Assembly: GCA_905478185.1 (NCBI GenBank)
Contig: CAJQHO010000004.1
Coordinates: 1-50,949, forward strand
Length of the DNA stretch: 50,949 nucleotides
From: an uncultured Flavobacteriales bacterium
Lineage (GTDB): Bacteria; Bacteroidota; Bacteroidia; Flavobacteriales; BACL11
Direction: 5' to 3'
Each line of letters starts with the position of its first letter. Positions within the stretch are counted from its first letter, which is position 1. The notes beneath the pieces were generated by a model. It made no database searches. It had not been told where the DNA came from and worked only from the letters and a program-made list of their open reading frames with translations. A program made the translations under genes and the position numbers. Below, piece after piece: positions 40,578-49,943 of this stretch.

Positions 40578-40877
40578 ATGAATTTACAAGAAACAACCTT
40601 AGTATTTAAGTTAGGAGAAGATAATAACTTCTCAGATTTAAAAATTACTTCTGAGGTAAAACACTTTATTGCTGACTTAAATGGAGTAGGAAAAGATGTT
40701 ATTGAAAGCATTAAAGATAAATTTTTTAACTTTGACAGCAGTATTTCAAAAACTAATGGCTCATTTGTAATAGTTTGTGAATTTTCATTTGATGAAAATT
40801 TAACAATAGTACCAACTTTACAAGAAGCTTACGATTTTATTGAAATGGAAGAAATTGAAAGACAATTAGAATTATAA
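40578..40877 (+). CDS. Conserved small protein between pyrB and rnz (99 aa)
   Basis: The product is acidic and soluble-looking (MNLQETTLVFKLGEDNNF, then ADLNGVGKDVIESIKDKFF) and ends with a Glu-rich helix. The strand-helix pattern with a long acidic C-terminus may be a small alpha/beta fold, perhaps STAS-like, but I cannot assign it. ATG at 40578 is preferred over a start nine codons upstream that lies inside pyrB. It is tightly packed after pyrB and is probably part of the pyrR-pyrB-rnz transcript. Confidence 0.7.
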   Translation: MNLQETTLVFKLGEDNNFSDLKITSEVKHFIADLNGVGKDVIESIKDKFFNFDSSISKTNGSFVIVCEFSFDENLTIVPTLQEAYDFIEMEEIERQLEL

Positions 40878-40893
40878 ACCAAAATAATTAAAT

Positions 40894-41655
40894 ATGAAAA
40901 AAACACTACTTACTTTAAGTTTAGCAATTGCAACAATTTTTGCAAGTGCACAATGCACTCCTGATGCTCAGTTTTCTGCACCAGGAATTTATCCTGATAG
41001 CGCAACAGGACTTTCTCCTGCTTATGTAGGACAAGCATATAATGAAGTTATAACTATTATTACCCCTTTAGACACTTCAACGGAGATCTCTGGAACTACT
41101 GTTCCTGTAACTATTCTAACTATTGAATTGACTAGTGTTACTGGTTTGCCTGCTAGTTTTTCATATGATTGTGAAGATGGTAATTGTACCTTTGATGGAG
41201 GGGTAACCTCTTGTGCTGTTTTGTCATCATCTAGTCCTGACGTTTCAGAACTTGGTTTGCACCAAATTATTATGAATACAACTACTATGGCTGATGCTGG
41301 AATTGGTTTTCCAATTGAACAAGATGATGTAATTGATTACTACTATTTAGAGGTATTAAACGGAACAACCTCTACTTTAAATCAATTTAATGACTTGACA
41401 TTTGAGCTTAAAGGAGTATTCCCTAATCCTGCAGTAAATAATGCCAAAATTCAATTTATTACAGGTACTCCAGAAGCTGTTACTTTCAAAGTTTATAACT
41501 TATTGGGAGAAGAAGTAGATTCAAAAACCATTCATTCTCAGAGAGGTGTAAATACGATAATTGTAAATACAACTTCTTATTCTGAGGGAATGTATTTATA
41601 CTCTATAAATAATGGAAAACAAGTATTAACTAAAAGAATGATTATTAAAAATTAA
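40894..41655 (+). CDS. Secreted protein with T9SS type A sorting domain
   Basis: This 253-residue protein has a Sec signal peptide (TLLTLSLAIATIFASAQ) and a Cys-containing surface domain with CEDGNCTFDGG (about residues 94-104). The C-terminal 75 residues are a classic type A T9SS sorting signal: LKGVFPNPAVNNAKIQF, FKVYNLLGEEV, GMYLYSI and a closing KRMIIKN. It should cross the outer membrane by the T9SS and be attached or released. It sits between the pyrB-linked gene and rnz, overlapping rnz by one base (TAATG). Confidence 0.88.
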   Translation: MKKTLLTLSLAIATIFASAQCTPDAQFSAPGIYPDSATGLSPAYVGQAYNEVITIITPLDTSTEISGTTVPVTILTIELTSVTGLPASFSYDCEDGNCTFDGGVTSCAVLSSSSPDVSELGLHQIIMNTTTMADAGIGFPIEQDDVIDYYYLEVLNGTTSTLNQFNDLTFELKGVFPNPAVNNAKIQFITGTPEAVTFKVYNLLGEEVDSKTIHSQRGVNTIIVNTTSYSEGMYLYSINNGKQVLTKRMIIKN

Positions 41656-42578
41656 TGTCATTTAAATTAACAATATTAGGATGTAGCTCAGCTATTCCTA
41701 CAATTGATAGAAATCCGACCGCTCAATTACTTAATGTAAATGAGCGGTTTTTCTTAATAGATTGTGGAGAAGGGACTCAAGTACAGCTCAGAAAATTTCA
41801 GCTTAGTTTTCAAAGAATAAATCATATCTTCATTAGTCATTTGCATGGTGATCATTATTTTGGTTTGATAGGACTCATAAGTAGTATGCATCTTTTAGGT
41901 AGAAAAAAGGATTTACATATTCATGCACATGCTGAGCTAAAGGAAATTATTGATTTACAATTATTAGCTTCCAATACTGAGTTAAATTATCCATTATTTT
42001 TCCATCCAATTCCAGATATTAATGAAGGCATATTGTTTGAAGATGATAATATTAAGGTATCAAATATTGTTTTAGATCATAGTATAAAATGCTCTGGGTT
42101 TATTTTTACTGAAAAAAGAAGTAAAAGAAAAATAGTAAAATCAGAAGTTGAGAAATTTCATGTTCCTTATGATAAGATGAAAAGTTTGAAAAATGGTGCT
42201 GATTGGATAAATGGAAAGGGGGAAGTAATTCCAAATGAAAAGTTAACTATTAAGAATAGTAAACCACATACTTATGCTTTCTGTTCAGACACTAGGTATG
42301 ATGCAGAACTAGTTTCAAAAATTAAAAAAGTTGACTTATTATATCATGAAACTACTTTTAAAAAGGATCTAGAAGAAAGAGCACATCAAACAGGACATTC
42401 AACTACTTTGCAGGCTGCTTCTATTGCAAGAAAAGCTGAGGTGAAGAATCTTTTAATAGGACACTATTCACAGAGGTATAAGGATTTTGAGGAGCTTTCT
42501 GAAGAGGCAAAGAAAATCTTTAATAAAGTATTGATATCTTACTCTGGGCTTGAGATTGATTTTAAAAAGTTAAACTAG
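41655..42578 (+). CDS. rnz: Ribonuclease Z
   Basis: RNase Z cuts the 3' trailer from tRNA precursors and belongs to the metallo-beta-lactamase fold. The 307-residue protein has the zinc motif ISHLHGDHYFGLIGL (about residues 60-74), FLIDCGEGTQVQLRKF, CSDTRYD and the final HYSQRYKD. This is the short (bacterial) form. Its start overlaps the T9SS cargo stop (TAATG), so its translation is likely coupled to a secreted protein. It complements the tRNA-maturation genes cca, miaA and tsaC at 45-49 kb. Confidence 0.96.
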   Translation: MSFKLTILGCSSAIPTIDRNPTAQLLNVNERFFLIDCGEGTQVQLRKFQLSFQRINHIFISHLHGDHYFGLIGLISSMHLLGRKKDLHIHAHAELKEIIDLQLLASNTELNYPLFFHPIPDINEGILFEDDNIKVSNIVLDHSIKCSGFIFTEKRSKRKIVKSEVEKFHVPYDKMKSLKNGADWINGKGEVIPNEKLTIKNSKPHTYAFCSDTRYDAELVSKIKKVDLLYHETTFKKDLEERAHQTGHSTTLQAASIARKAEVKNLLIGHYSQRYKDFEELSEEAKKIFNKVLISYSGLEIDFKKLN

Positions 42579-42588
42579 ATTTTATTGG

Positions 42589-42596
42589 TATATTTG
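42589..42596 (+). promoter_or_regulatory. -7 box before the SprB-repeat adhesin gene
   Basis: TATATTTG matches TAnnTTTG exactly and ends 11 bases before the adhesin ATG, giving that gene its own promoter after rnz. Confidence 0.55.
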
Positions 42597-42607
42597 CATC
42601 AATTACT

Positions 42608-45502
42608 ATGAAGAAAATACTTTTAATATTCTTTTTATTTTTTGCCTTGGTTTTAAAATCACAAGTTGCAAATGATTCAGTTCGTTCATATAATTGTAAC
42701 CATTATGGTGCAATATTTTTAGAGATAGTTAATTTGCCTCAAACAATAACTTGGTATTTTGAAGATGAGTTATTAGGATGGATTGAAGCTGATACCATGA
42801 ATGATGTATCTTTTAATGTATCATTGGATACTCTTATTACCCAGAGATGTGGGAGCTTTAAAGTTAATGTTGGAACTTCAACAAAATTTTATTGGATATC
42901 TTGTCAATTAGGAATTAGACCATTTCATCAAAATGTTAAATGTTTTGGAGATTCAACAGGAATCTTGAAGAGGGTTGCGCATTCAGGTACGCCACCATAT
43001 AATTATGAATGGTTTAAAGATGGAATAGCATTTTCTTCTGGCTCTCTTGATACTTTGCATGAATCTTTAACAACTGGAGCGTATAAAGTTATTGTAACTG
43101 ATTCTGATAGTTGTCAGGATTCAATTATAGCTAATATTTTCTCCCCTTTACCGATTCAAATAGATACATCAATTATTAATAATATAAATTGCAGGGGAGT
43201 AAACTCAGGAAGTATTACTTATTCAGTTTCTGGTGGGAAGAAATACACGGCTTCAGAGTCTTATAATTATTACTTGATTAGAAATAATGATACGATTGCT
43301 TGGAGTAATATTGATAGTATATCTAATAATTTCTCCTCAATACCTAATCTTGATCAAATAACTTTTGATAGTTTGTATTCCGGAGATTATACTCTCTCTA
43401 TTGTTGATTCATTTGAGTGTGTTTTGAATGATACATTTTCCTTAACTGAGCCAGCTCCTTATCAATCTTATGGTTCCACAACTTACCCTTTAATATGTGA
43501 ATCTGATAGTGGATTTTTACAAGTTGATAGCGTGTTAGGTGGTGGGAATATTCAATTTGGTTTCTCTTTTGATTCTTCCATAGGTGTAAATACTGACTCA
43601 ATTTATGTTCCTTTTGGTTGGTATCAGATTTATATTGAAGATTTAGATTTTGGTTGTATCGATACTGTCCCTATTAGGTGTCATGCTCAATATGAAATAA
43701 ATGTGTTTGAAACAATTTCTAGTGTTATTTGCTTTGGTGCAAATTCAGGATCAGTAGTTATTGATTCAATTACTGGAGGAAATGAACCTTATGATATTCA
43801 GTGGGGAAGTGTTGATAATACTAATTTAGTTGCTGGAACATATGATGTTAATATTGTAGATTCAATAGGTTGCGTTCATTCGGAACAATTTGTTGTTAAT
43901 CAGCCTACTCAAATATTATCTAATGAAATATTGTATCCTCCATCATGTTTTGGGGTGTCAGATGGTAGTATTGTTATTTCTCCTTCTGGTGGTGTTACTC
44001 CATTGAGTTATTATTGGCTAAATGGTACTGGAACAAGTGATTCTTTATATGGTCTATCATTTGGAGTATATTCATTAGTAGTTAATGATGGAAATTTGTG
44101 TTTAGATACTATAAAAATTAATCTGCAAGCTCCACCAAGACTAGAGTTAAATTTCTTTTCTATTGATTCGATATTATCTTGTTATGGTGAGACTACTCTA
44201 TTAGATCTAGTAATTTCTGGAGGAATACCTCCTTACTCAATTATTTGGAATGATGGGTCTTCTAATCAACAAAGAGTAGTTGGTGCTGGGAATTATAGTG
44301 TTGAAGTAATTGATGATAACGGTTGTTCTGAGATTATTTCTATTGAAGTTACAGAACCTGATCAACTCCAAATTCTATTAGAATATACGAATATGACTTG
44401 TGATAGTGGAGGAACTGCAAGCGTTACGTATTCTGGAGGAACAAGCCCTATATCTTTCTTCTGGAGTACTGGAGACACTTTACAGAATATTGATTCTTTA
44501 TGGGGAACAGTTTATTGGATTATTGCAGTCGATTCTTGTGGGATTTCTGATTCTGTTGGATTTGAATTGACTCCTTATGAACTTGAGACAGAAATTATTT
44601 ATGATGAAATTACTCATGTGGCTGAGGTAAATATTGTCTCAACAAGTTCAGCTGGTCCTTTTAATTATGTATGGACTAATATCTTTGGAGATACAATAAG
44701 TTTTGATGCTATTACTCAAAACTTGTGTGAAGGAGTTTATTTTGCTACTACAACTGATATCATAAATGGATGTTTTTCTTTAGATACCATTGTTGTTGAG
44801 TTTTTATTGCCTTTTGGAATTATTAATTTAGAAACAACTACAATTCTTGAAGATATAGAACTTTGGGGTTTTGCTCCTTACTTATATCTTTGGGATAATG
44901 GTGATACTACTCAGCATGCCAGCATATGCCCTGGTTCTCATTGGGTAGAAGTTACTGATTCTATTGGATGTATGATTAGAGAAGATTTTACTATTGATAA
45001 TATAGTAATATCTTTAGATCCTGCTGATGCGATTATTCTCTGTGATTTAGAAAATATTGATATTGATTTAGAAGCTTCTGCAGTAGGAGGTACTATGCCT
45101 TTCTCTTATCTGTGGTGGAATGGTTCTTCTGATAATCCAATAAATTTAGGAATGAGTCCAGGGAATTATAATGTAACTGTAATTGATGGAAATGGCTGTG
45201 AGATGGATACCGCATTTACAATTGCTACAATGACTTCTGATTGTGTTCCAAATGTTTTTTCTCCAAATGATGATGGAATAAATGATGATTGGAGTTTAGA
45301 AGATACTTTCTTCTATGAAGATAGTGAAGTAAGAATTTATGGAAGATTTGGGAAACTAATTTTCCAATCTGTTGGTTACCATACTCCTTGGGATGGTACA
45401 AACGAAAATGGTAAGGATTTACCTGATGGTGTGTATTTTTATCATTTGGAAATAGGAAATGGCTTTGATCCAATTCAGGGTACAGTAACTATAATCCGAT
45501 AA
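42608..45502 (+). CDS. Large surface protein with SprB repeats and T9SS type B (CHU_C) sorting domain
   Basis: The 964-residue protein has a signal peptide (ILLIFFLFFALVLKSQ) and many SprB-type repeats. Examples are CFGDSTGILKRVAHSGTPPY, CFGANSGSVVIDSITGGNEPY and CFGVSDGSIVISPSGGVTPL, each about 80 residues long. The C-terminal 85 residues are a type B sorting domain: CVPNVFSPNDDGINDDW, IYGRFGKLIF, YHTPWDGTNENGKDLPDGVY. In Flavobacterium, SprB-like proteins are gliding or adhesion components secreted by the T9SS. Its last 14 bases overlap the 3' end of miaA on the opposite strand. Confidence 0.92.
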   Translation: MKKILLIFFLFFALVLKSQVANDSVRSYNCNHYGAIFLEIVNLPQTITWYFEDELLGWIEADTMNDVSFNVSLDTLITQRCGSFKVNVGTSTKFYWISCQLGIRPFHQNVKCFGDSTGILKRVAHSGTPPYNYEWFKDGIAFSSGSLDTLHESLTTGAYKVIVTDSDSCQDSIIANIFSPLPIQIDTSIINNINCRGVNSGSITYSVSGGKKYTASESYNYYLIRNNDTIAWSNIDSISNNFSSIPNLDQITFDSLYSGDYTLSIVDSFECVLNDTFSLTEPAPYQSYGSTTYPLICESDSGFLQVDSVLGGGNIQFGFSFDSSIGVNTDSIYVPFGWYQIYIEDLDFGCIDTVPIRCHAQYEINVFETISSVICFGANSGSVVIDSITGGNEPYDIQWGSVDNTNLVAGTYDVNIVDSIGCVHSEQFVVNQPTQILSNEILYPPSCFGVSDGSIVISPSGGVTPLSYYWLNGTGTSDSLYGLSFGVYSLVVNDGNLCLDTIKINLQAPPRLELNFFSIDSILSCYGETTLLDLVISGGIPPYSIIWNDGSSNQQRVVGAGNYSVEVIDDNGCSEIISIEVTEPDQLQILLEYTNMTCDSGGTASVTYSGGTSPISFFWSTGDTLQNIDSLWGTVYWIIAVDSCGISDSVGFELTPYELETEIIYDEITHVAEVNIVSTSSAGPFNYVWTNIFGDTISFDAITQNLCEGVYFATTTDIINGCFSLDTIVVEFLLPFGIINLETTTILEDIELWGFAPYLYLWDNGDTTQHASICPGSHWVEVTDSIGCMIREDFTIDNIVISLDPADAIILCDLENIDIDLEASAVGGTMPFSYLWWNGSSDNPINLGMSPGNYNVTVIDGNGCEMDTAFTIATMTSDCVPNVFSPNDDGINDDWSLEDTFFYEDSEVRIYGRFGKLIFQSVGYHTPWDGTNENGKDLPDGVYFYHLEIGNGFDPIQGTVTIIR

Positions 45503-46385
45503 AGGATTTTAATTTATCATACTCTTGAGGTTCAAACCAGTTTACTTCTTTGTCTTTTTTGAACCAAGTTAATTGTCTTTTAGCAAACCTTCTTGTATTT
45601 TGTTTTATTTTTTCTACTGCTTCTTGAAGAGTACATTCATTATTTATGAAAGAAAAAATCTCTTTATACCCAACTGTTTGTAGCGAATTTAAACTTTGGA
45701 ACTCAATGAGTGTTGAAACTTCTTCAAGCAAACCACATTCCATCATAAAATCTACTCTTTTATTTATTCTACTATAAAGTTTTTCTCTATCTATATTTAG
45801 ACCAATTTTTATGATATCAAAAGGTCTTTTTTTAATGTTTTTTGTTTTAAATGAAGATAACTTTTTTCCTGTTTCTGTGAAAATCTCTAAGCACCTTAAT
45901 AATCTTTGGGGATTCTTTATATCACATGAGTTGTAAAATTCTGGATCAATGTTTTTCACTTTATCTTGCAGCCATTCTAATCCCCTTTCTTTTAAATCTG
46001 AATTCAGCTTCTTCCTAGTTTTCTCTGAAATTTCCGGCATCTTATCTAACCCTTTGCTAATTGCATCTGCATAAAGTCCAGAGCCTCCAACTATAATAAC
46101 ACAATCATTGGTTTTATGAATTTCAGTTATTTTATTTATTGCATCAATTTCATATTTACCAGCATTGTATGATTGAGAAATACTTAAATTATGAATAAAA
46201 TGATGCTGTACCTCTTTTAATTCTTTAGGTGATGGAGGGGCTGAACCAATTAATAATTCTTTATAAAACTGTCTGGAATCACAAGAAATTATCTCAGCAT
46301 TAAAATGTTGTGCAAGTTTTATGCTTAATGCAGTTTTTCCAATTGCAGTAGGTCCAACTATAAAAACAACTTTTTTAGTACTCAT
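45489..46385 (-). CDS. miaA: tRNA dimethylallyltransferase
   Basis: MiaA adds a dimethylallyl group to A37 of tRNAs reading UNN codons. The 298-residue protein has the P-loop VGPTAIGKTALSIKLA near residue 10, ISCDSRQFYKELLIGSAPPS (about 38-57), VGGSGLYADAISKGL, and the C-terminal QNTRRFAKRQLTWFKKD. ATG at 46385 is used, because longer readings run into the upstream gene. It is the last gene of a six-gene operon and overlaps its predecessor by 11 bases. Its substrate DMAPP comes from the pathway ended by ispH. Confidence 0.95.
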   Translation of the reverse strand: MSTKKVVFIVGPTAIGKTALSIKLAQHFNAEIISCDSRQFYKELLIGSAPPSPKELKEVQHHFIHNLSISQSYNAGKYEIDAINKITEIHKTNDCVIIVGGSGLYADAISKGLDKMPEISEKTRKKLNSDLKERGLEWLQDKVKNIDPEFYNSCDIKNPQRLLRCLEIFTETGKKLSSFKTKNIKKRPFDIIKIGLNIDREKLYSRINKRVDFMMECGLLEEVSTLIEFQSLNSLQTVGYKEIFSFINNECTLQEAVEKIKQNTRRFAKRQLTWFKKDKEVNWFEPQEYDKLKSFIGL

Positions 46386-46860
46386 ATTCATTAAACTCAT
46401 CAAAATCTTCAAAAGCAGTATCAAATGGATCAAATTCTTTTTTAGCTTCAAACTGAATTTCTGGTGCCTCTTTTGGCATTTCTCCTATACTTTTTATACA
46501 GCTATTTTCTGTTGTTTCATTATCTGATTCTTCTATAAAAGTGATAGAAAAACGCCACATTTTTAAGAAATTATAAACATATAAAAGTTGACTATTAACT
46601 TCTGGGAAAACAGCTCCAACAGTAATTTCTTTCATTCCAAGCATTGAATTCTCTTTATCATCAATTTTAAATAAAGGGATTTCTTGTAAAAGCTCGAATT
46701 CATCATTAGTCATATAGAATGAGGCCATTTCATTTTTATCTAACTTTAAAGCGTGAATAATTTCAAAGTGTAAATCTTCAATAGTTTTTTCTGAGGAAAT
46801 CGCAATATCTCTGATAACATCATCTTTATGTTCTAAATGAATTCTAATTATTTTTGTCAT
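46375..46860 (-). CDS. Plasmid pRiA4b ORF-3-like protein
   Basis: This 161-residue protein matches the pRiA4b ORF-3 family by its opening IIRIHLEHKDDVIRDIAISS, ALKLDKNEMASFYM, and the segment LLYVYNFLKMWRFSITF (about residues 91-107). The C-terminus is very acidic (FDTAFEDFDEFNEYEY). Family members occur as passengers in plasmids and insertion sequences, but this one lies inside a tRNA-modification operon. It overlaps cca by 4 bases and miaA by 11 bases. Function is unknown. Confidence 0.8.
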   Translation of the reverse strand: MTKIIRIHLEHKDDVIRDIAISSEKTIEDLHFEIIHALKLDKNEMASFYMTNDEFELLQEIPLFKIDDKENSMLGMKEITVGAVFPEVNSQLLYVYNFLKMWRFSITFIEESDNETTENSCIKSIGEMPKEAPEIQFEAKKEFDPFDTAFEDFDEFNEYEY

Positions 46861-48278
46861 TTTATTGGAGTCAGGTTTATTTCTTTACCTTTTTTTATAA
46901 TAAATTTGAGAGCTTCTTCTCTATTGTTTTTAACTTCCCCATCAAGTATAGCATCTTTAATAGCATTTTTTAAAACACCAATTTCTCTACCTGCCTGTAT
47001 ATTAAAAAGTTGCATAATTTCTAATCCATCAATAGGAGGTTGAAAATTTCGAATACTATCTTTCTCTTCTACTTTTTGGAGCTTTTTCCTTACTAACTGA
47101 AAATTGTTTAAGTATTTCTTAACTTTAGTAGGGTTTTTTGATGTGATATCAGCATCACAAAGCATCATTAAATCATCAATATCATCTCCAGCATCAAAAA
47201 GCAACCTTCTTATAGCAGAATCAGTAACAATATCTTTTGCAAGAATAATTGGACGTAAATGAAGTGTTACTAGTTTTTGAACATACTTCATTTTTTCATT
47301 AAGAGGAAGCTTTAAATTTCTGAATATTTTTGGCACCATTTTTCCTCCAATAAATTCATGTGCATGAAAAGTCCATCCATGTCCTTTTTCATATTTTTTT
47401 GTTTTTGGTTTTGCAATGTCGTGTAATATTGCAGCCCATCTTAACCATAAATTAGTTGTATTTTTACTAATATTATCAAGCACTTCAATTGTATGGTAAA
47501 AGTTGTCTTTATGGCCATGCTTTCCTATGAATTCTACTCCATGTAGTTTTGTCATAAGTGGAAAAAACTGATGTAATAACTCTGTATTAAACAATAATAT
47601 AAATCCATTAGAAGGCGTTTTAGAAAGTATAATTTTATTTAGTTCTTCAGTAATTCTTTCTTGTGAAATTATTCCAAGTCGCTCTGAGTTATTTTTAATA
47701 GAATTGTAAGATTTTTCTTCAATAGTAAAGTTAAGTTGTGTTGCAAATCTTACTGCTCGCATCATTCTTAATGGATCATCAGAGTATGTTATGTCAGGAG
47801 AAAGAGGCGTTCTGATAATCCTGTTTGCTAGGTCTTTTTGTCCATTAAAAGGGTCAATTAGCAAGCCAAAATTATCTTTGTTTAATTGAATAGACATTGC
47901 ATTAATCGTAAAATCTCTTCTATTCTGATCATCCTCCAGGGTACCATTTTCTACAATTGGTTTTCGGCTAACATTCCTGTAAGATTCTTTTCGAGCTCCT
48001 ACAAATTCATAATCCTCTCCATTATAATGAATCATTGCAGTACCAAAGTTTTTGAATACTTTAAAGGATGCAGCATCCCCAAGTTTCTTTGCAACTTTTT
48101 CTGCTAGTTTAATCCCACTTCCAATACAAACAAAGTCAATGTCAGTTTTTTCTTGTTTACGATCTAAAAGTAAATCACGCACCCATCCCCCAACAACATA
48201 TGTAGGGTATTCAAGTTCATCAGCAACAATTTGTATTGTTCTGAAAATTGGATTTTTTAATTCAGAAGTAAAATTCAC
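46857..48278 (-). CDS. cca: tRNA CCA nucleotidyltransferase with HD domain
   Basis: This enzyme adds or repairs the CCA end of tRNA. The 473-residue protein has the class II signature VVGGWVRDLLLDRKQEKTD (about residues 28-46), with catalytic carboxylates in DIDFVC, then RRDFTINAM (about 120-128) and DPLRMMRAVRFATQL. The C-terminal half adds an HD phosphohydrolase domain (HDNFYHTIEV, LHDIAKPKTKKY). Poly(A) polymerase relatives share this layout, but a single copy beside miaA and tsaC favours CCA addition. It overlaps tsaC by one base and the pRiA4b-like gene by four. Confidence 0.92.
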   Translation of the reverse strand: MNFTSELKNPIFRTIQIVADELEYPTYVVGGWVRDLLLDRKQEKTDIDFVCIGSGIKLAEKVAKKLGDAASFKVFKNFGTAMIHYNGEDYEFVGARKESYRNVSRKPIVENGTLEDDQNRRDFTINAMSIQLNKDNFGLLIDPFNGQKDLANRIIRTPLSPDITYSDDPLRMMRAVRFATQLNFTIEEKSYNSIKNNSERLGIISQERITEELNKIILSKTPSNGFILLFNTELLHQFFPLMTKLHGVEFIGKHGHKDNFYHTIEVLDNISKNTTNLWLRWAAILHDIAKPKTKKYEKGHGWTFHAHEFIGGKMVPKIFRNLKLPLNEKMKYVQKLVTLHLRPIILAKDIVTDSAIRRLLFDAGDDIDDLMMLCDADITSKNPTKVKKYLNNFQLVRKKLQKVEEKDSIRNFQPPIDGLEIMQLFNIQAGREIGVLKNAIKDAILDGEVKNNREEALKFIIKKGKEINLTPIK

Positions 48279-48820
48279 TATCTTAATTTTTTGAGACTTC
48301 CATCAGAATTTACATGTAATATTACTGATGGTATTTGCATGTCTTCATTTTGGCGCAAATTTACTATATAATCAACATTGTTTTTTATTTCTTCAGAGAT
48401 TTCTGAAAAATTAATAGGACTATGCTCTCCACTGATATTTGCAGAAGTAGAAACAATTGGTTTTCCAAAAACCATAATGAGTTCTTTGCAAAATTCATCT
48501 TGAGTTATTCTTATTCCTGCTGAACCATTTGGAGCTAAAAGATTATTAGCTAATCCAGTTACTTGATTGTAAATAATTGTTGTAGGATTCTCATTCAAAC
48601 TTTCTTTAGGGATTTTACTACATAACTGTTTTAGTTGAGTGGCATTTGCTACTAATGAAATGAGTGCTTTGCTTTCCATTCTTTTTTTGATTGTGTAAAT
48701 TTTTTCTACTGAATCAGTGTTTGTAGCATCACAACCAATACCCCAAATAGTATCAGTAGGATAGAGTATGAGTCCTCCATTTTTTAATACTGCTATTGTT
48801 CTTTCTATTTCTGTTTGCAC
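48278..48820 (-). CDS. tsaC: Threonylcarbamoyl-AMP synthase (Sua5/YrdC family)
   Basis: The enzyme makes threonylcarbamoyl-adenylate for t6A37 of tRNA. The 180-residue protein is the short YrdC-only form. It has GGLILYPTDTIWGIGCDA (about residues 14-31), the basic KKRMESKALISL, and SAGIRITQDEFC and PIVSTSANISGE near the C-terminus. It lies between a glycosyltransferase gene (one base apart) and cca (one-base overlap), grouping three tRNA-modifying enzymes in one operon. Confidence 0.93.
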   Translation of the reverse strand: MQTEIERTIAVLKNGGLILYPTDTIWGIGCDATNTDSVEKIYTIKKRMESKALISLVANATQLKQLCSKIPKESLNENPTTIIYNQVTGLANNLLAPNGSAGIRITQDEFCKELIMVFGKPIVSTSANISGEHSPINFSEISEEIKNNVDYIVNLRQNEDMQIPSVILHVNSDGSLKKLR

Positions 48821-48821
48821 A

Positions 48822-49943
48822 CTATAGATTTCGGTAAACTTCCATTAAGTTATCTGCAATTTTATCATCTGTAAATTTTTGAGCAAATTCAAAGCCATTT
48901 TCAGACATTGAATTTTGAAGTTCAGTAGAATTCTGAATTTCTAAAATTGCTTCCTTCATTTCCTCAACTGATAAAGGGTTGATGTATTTACTGTGCTTTC
49001 CTCCTGCTTCCGAAAAACAACCACCTTTTGATGTGATAACAGGTGTTTTGCTAAATAAACTTTCTAATATTGGTATTCCAAAACCTTCAAATATTGAGGG
49101 GTAAATCATAATCTCAGCTGATTGGTAAATTGCAGACATTTCTTCAAGGGAAAGTCCACTAAGAAATATAACCCTATCTGATAAATTGTACTCAGAAATA
49201 AACCTTAAACATTTGATTTTATATGATTTTCCATTCCCTATTACCACTAACTTTTGATTTGGTAAGTCAGTTAAAGTTTTAAGTAAAGTAAGAAGATTTT
49301 TTCTTTCTTCAATTGTTCCTACATAAAGTGAATAATTCGCAGGTAATTTATATTTTGAAAGAGTATTTTTTATTTTTTCATCAGAAATAGTGCTTTGGAA
49401 TACTTTATTACACCCTTGATAAATTACAGTAATTCTTTCTTCTGGGATATTGAAAAAGTCAATAATATCTTCCTTTGTTTGCTCACTTACTGCAATAATT
49501 TTATCCGCTCTCTCACAAGCAGATTTGAATTTCTTATAATAAATTCTCCTATCAATTGCTTTAAACAAATGAGGGTATCTAATGAAAATTAAATCATGAA
49601 TAGTTACAACAGTTTTGATATTTGTTTTTTCAATTCCGATTGGTAACTCATGACTTAATCCGTGATAAATATCTATTTTATTTGTAAATAAATCTTTTAC
49701 AATACTTTTGCTTCTCCAATATGATTTTAATGCTCGATTTAATAATGATTTAGGAGTTCGAACAAAGGTATTTGAGTTGCTGTTTAAAAAAGATAAGCGA
49801 CTGTTTTCTTTTGCTTTAGGTGTATATAAGAAGTATTTATTATCAGGAAAATAATTTGAAAGCACACGAATAGTGTCACGGGAATAATTACCTAAACCTG
49901 TGTTATTTAAAAAAGCTCTTTTTGCATCAAATCCTATCCTCAT
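48822..49943 (-). CDS. Glycosyltransferase family 4 protein
   Basis: The 373-residue protein has the GT-B fold of family 4 (GT1 group). The N-terminal domain starts MRIGFDAKRAFLNNTGLGNYS, and a hinge region reads VVTIHDLIFIRYPH (about residues 112-125). A C-terminal nucleotide-sugar site reads YVGTIEERKNLLTLL and then ILESLFSKTPVITSKGG, with the EX7E motif in IFEGFGIPILE. It probably builds a surface polysaccharide or lipid glycan; donor and acceptor cannot be told. It overlaps dapD by one base (TAATG), and no other glycan genes are adjacent. Confidence 0.88.
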   Translation of the reverse strand: MRIGFDAKRAFLNNTGLGNYSRDTIRVLSNYFPDNKYFLYTPKAKENSRLSFLNSNSNTFVRTPKSLLNRALKSYWRSKSIVKDLFTNKIDIYHGLSHELPIGIEKTNIKTVVTIHDLIFIRYPHLFKAIDRRIYYKKFKSACERADKIIAVSEQTKEDIIDFFNIPEERITVIYQGCNKVFQSTISDEKIKNTLSKYKLPANYSLYVGTIEERKNLLTLLKTLTDLPNQKLVVIGNGKSYKIKCLRFISEYNLSDRVIFLSGLSLEEMSAIYQSAEIMIYPSIFEGFGIPILESLFSKTPVITSKGGCFSEAGGKHSKYINPLSVEEMKEAILEIQNSTELQNSMSENGFEFAQKFTDDKIADNLMEVYRNL

